A DNA stretch of 7,119 bases, taken from an uncultured Caldimicrobium sp. GTDB taxonomy: Bacteria > Desulfobacterota > Thermodesulfobacteria > Thermodesulfobacteriales > Thermodesulfobacteriaceae. Where the stretch lies: NCBI GenBank assembly GCA_938091475.1, contig CALLJI010000078.1:1-7119 (forward strand), given 5' to 3'. The notes below the pieces were generated by a model that did not search any database, was not told the origin of the DNA, and was given only the letters and a program-made list of their open reading frames with translations. The translations under genes were made by a program, and so were the position numbers. Position 1 is the first letter of the stretch. The number at the start of each line of letters is the position of its first letter. Below are positions 5,767 through 7,119 of the stretch, in pieces.

Positions 5767-5787
5767 AATTGAAAATCAATTTCAATT
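5767..5787 (+). promoter_or_regulatory. Fur-box-like operator upstream of fur
   Basis: A 21-bp inverted repeat with perfect 8-bp arms AATTGAAA and TTTCAATT around ATCAA. Its core TGAAAAT, C, AATTTCA (5770-5784) fits the 7-1-7 pattern of Fur boxes of the TGAAAATnATTTTCA kind with one mismatch. It lies between the promoter and the fur ribosome binding site (AGAGGAG, 5788-5794), so bound Fur with ferrous iron would block transcription of fur, feoA and feoB. Autoregulation is inferred from the motif and position. Confidence 0.8.
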
Positions 5788-5797
5788 AGAGGAGTTA

Positions 5798-6235
5798 ATG
5801 GAAGAAATTTTAAGAGAGTTTAAGCGTTTTATAAAGAAAAAGGGGCTTAAATATACGCAGGAGAGAGAAGAAATCCTTAAAGAGATACTCTCTATTAAAG
5901 ACCATTTTGATGTAGAGGAACTCTACTTTAGATTTAAAGAAAAAAATAGCAAGATCTCTAAAGCTTCTATTTATCGCACTTTATCTCTCTTAGTGGAGGG
6001 TGGTTATATTCAGGAAGTGTATCGTCAAGATGGGCATTCCCATTATGAAGTAACTCTCCACAAAACTCCCCACCTCCATTTTATCTGTATCCATTGTAGA
6101 GAAGTCCAAGAGATTACAGACGAAAGATTAAATGGTCTTATAAAAGAGTATGAAGAAGAAAGGGAATACAAACTTTTGACTTACCATCTTGAAATCTTTG
6201 GGCTTTGTAAAGCCTGCAGGAGGTTAAAACTATGA
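5798..6235 (+). CDS. fur: Fur family ferric uptake regulator
   Basis: A 145-residue metal-sensing repressor of the Fur family. The winged-helix DNA-binding domain covers about 1-85, with the recognition helix region SKASIYRTLSLLVEGG at 54-69. The dimerisation/metal domain follows, with H82, H88, H92 and H94 and two CxxC pairs, C97-C100 and C137-C140, for structural zinc. H36 in DHFDVEELY matches a regulatory-site histidine of the family. The general class is firm; iron sensing rather than Zur or PerR specificity is supported by the cotranscribed feoA and feoB and the Fur box just upstream. AGAGGAG ends only 3 bp before the ATG, a short spacing. The stop codon overlaps the feoA start by 4 bp (ATGA). 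Putting the regulator first in a Feo operon suggests negative feedback by iron. Confidence 0.95.
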   Translation: MEEILREFKRFIKKKGLKYTQEREEILKEILSIKDHFDVEELYFRFKEKNSKISKASIYRTLSLLVEGGYIQEVYRQDGHSHYEVTLHKTPHLHFICIHCREVQEITDERLNGLIKEYEEEREYKLLTYHLEIFGLCKACRRLKL

Positions 6236-6594
6236 CTTTGAAAGAAGCTAATTGTGGTGATGTAGTACGCATAAAAGGATTTAAAGGAGAAAATTTGCTT
6301 CTAAAAAAAGTTATGGCTATGGGGATAAGAATTGATGAGCTCTTTGAAGTGCTTAAAAAATGCGGTAGAAACATCCTTATCCAAAAAGACAACCATCGTC
6401 TTATTTTAAGTAAAGAAATAGCAGATCAGATAGAGGTGGAGGTTCTTCAACAAAAATCCTCTTTAAAGGAAGAAATTAGCTGTGATATAGTGGATAGTAT
6501 CTGTCCAGAGGAAGGCAAACCTCTTTCCCCCAAAAATAGGCCTAAAGGTAAATGGTTATTTCTTCATAAAATCTGCCCCTTTCTAAGAGACTAA
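6232..6594 (+). CDS. feoA: FeoA-domain ferrous iron transport protein with C-terminal extension
   Basis: A small cytoplasmic SH3-like protein that assists the FeoB ferrous iron transporter. Residues 1-74 form a standard FeoA domain: TLKEANCGDVVRIKGF at 2-17, KVMAMGIRIDELFEVLKK at 26-43 and HRLILSKEIADQIEV at 55-69. Stand-alone FeoA proteins are usually about 75-85 residues; this one has 120, and the extra 45 residues contain C84, C91 and C115 in a basic, proline-containing tail ending ICPFLRD. C8 and C44 lie in the core. The tail is not recognised; metal binding or contact with FeoB is only a guess. AGGAGG at 6218-6223, inside the end of fur, sets the ATG start with 8-bp spacing. feoB follows after 39 bp with its own strong ribosome binding site. 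Confidence 0.9.
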   Translation: MTLKEANCGDVVRIKGFKGENLLLKKVMAMGIRIDELFEVLKKCGRNILIQKDNHRLILSKEIADQIEVEVLQQKSSLKEEISCDIVDSICPEEGKPLSPKNRPKGKWLFLHKICPFLRD

Positions 6595-6633
6595 TACATT
6601 TCTCCAAACAATTAGCCTTTACGAGGAGGTTTT

Positions 6634-7119
6634 ATGCCCAAGATAAAAATAGTTTTAGTTGGTAATCCAAATGTAGGGAAAACAAGTCTTCTTAATCATT
6701 TAGCTGGAACTAATCTCAAAATTGGAAATTGGCCAGGTGTTACCGTAGAAAAAAAGGAAGGGAAGGTCTTTTACAAAGAGTATGAAATTGAGCTAATCGA
6801 TCTTCCTGGGCTTTATACCTTAGAAGAGACCATCTCTGAAGATGAAAAAGTAGCGGTCAATTTTCTCAAAGAGGGCAATTATGATCTTATACTAAATGTA
6901 ATTGAAAGTCCACGCCTAAAAAGGGACCTTTTTTTAACATCCCAACTCTTGGCCTTGGGGCATCCAATGGTGATTGCTCTTAATATGAGTGATGAAGCCA
7001 GAGAATCTGGCATAGAAATTGATGAAAAGCGCCTTTCAGAGTTATTAGGGCTTAAAGTAGTAAAGACTAATGGAAGAACTGGAGAAGGTTTAGAGGAACT
7101 TTTATCCGCTCTCACTTTA
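6634..7119 (+). CDS. feoB: Ferrous iron transporter FeoB, N-terminal G domain (cut by the window edge)
   Basis: The open frame runs from an ATG preceded by GAGGAGG (6623-6629, 4-bp spacing) to the last base, giving 162 residues with no stop. It is the cytoplasmic GTPase domain of FeoB, the inner-membrane Fe2+ transporter. G1 is GNPNVGKTS at 10-18, switch/G2 GNWPGVTVEKKEG at 31-43 with T37, G3 DLPGLYTL at 56-63, G4 NMSD at 117-120, and the G5 region TNGRTGEGLEEL at 145-156. The block that normally reads close to DATNLERNLYLT is ESPRLKRDLFLT (91-102) here, a modest divergence. Full FeoB proteins are about 650-800 residues, so most of the protein, including all membrane segments, lies beyond the window. 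It is the third gene of the fur-feoA-feoB operon. Confidence 0.95.
   Translation, partial: MPKIKIVLVGNPNVGKTSLLNHLAGTNLKIGNWPGVTVEKKEGKVFYKEYEIELIDLPGLYTLEETISEDEKVAVNFLKEGNYDLILNVIESPRLKRDLFLTSQLLALGHPMVIALNMSDEARESGIEIDEKRLSELLGLKVVKTNGRTGEGLEELLSALTL

Noticed and set aside
6138..6392. Minus-strand open frame of 84 codons across fur and feoA
   Set aside because: It lies opposite two clear genes with strong family motifs, and nothing in its sequence is recognisable.
6879..7115. Minus-strand open frame of 78 codons within feoB
   Set aside because: It is antisense to the conserved G domain of FeoB (G4 and G5 motifs) and has low-complexity Ser-rich composition typical of shadow frames.

Overview
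The window (about 7.1 kb, AT-rich, tightly packed genes) looks like a bacterial chromosome segment. The low-GC, lysine/glutamate-rich proteins, the long transaldolase-linked type of glucose-6-phosphate isomerase and the compact mixed-function operon suggest a thermophilic anaerobe, perhaps of the Thermodesulfobacteriota. That assignment is an inference from sequence character only.

Left part, minus strand, about 70-4994: a five-gene operon read right to left. The order is glucose-6-phosphate isomerase (pgi), Zn-type porphobilinogen synthase (hemB), an RlpA/SPOR lipoprotein, ribonuclease III (rnc) and a DUF72/YecE-family protein. Gaps are 14 and 15 bp, then about 7 bp (or an 11-bp overlap, depending on the rnc start), then a 4-bp ATGA overlap. 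One promoter (TTGTTT, 17 bp, TATAAT) lies just upstream of pgi. The genes cover central carbon metabolism, tetrapyrrole synthesis, cell envelope and RNA processing, so the operon is housekeeping rather than a single pathway.

Middle, about 5082-5709: no gene, but the most unusual part of the window. Sixteen short hairpin units, ten of them near perfect or perfect, are packed side by side. Most consist of a GTAG tetranucleotide followed by a 20-21 nt palindrome with constant GGGC/GCCC feet and a variable interior. They occur in both orientations. This matches the architecture of REP elements and BIMEs mobilised by RAYT (TnpA-REP) transposases, but the stem interiors differ widely from unit to unit while keeping pairing. 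The array fills the space between two divergent promoters without entering either, and contains an internal duplication of about 120 bp at an offset of about 270 bp. A further partial unit lies at the left edge of the window, beyond the end of the pgi operon.

Right part, plus strand, 5737-7119: an iron operon, fur-feoA-feoB. A 21-bp palindrome resembling a Fur box sits between the promoter and the fur ribosome binding site, which suggests that Fur represses its own operon including the ferrous iron transporter. FeoA carries an unusual cysteine-containing C-terminal extension. FeoB is cut by the window edge after its G domain.
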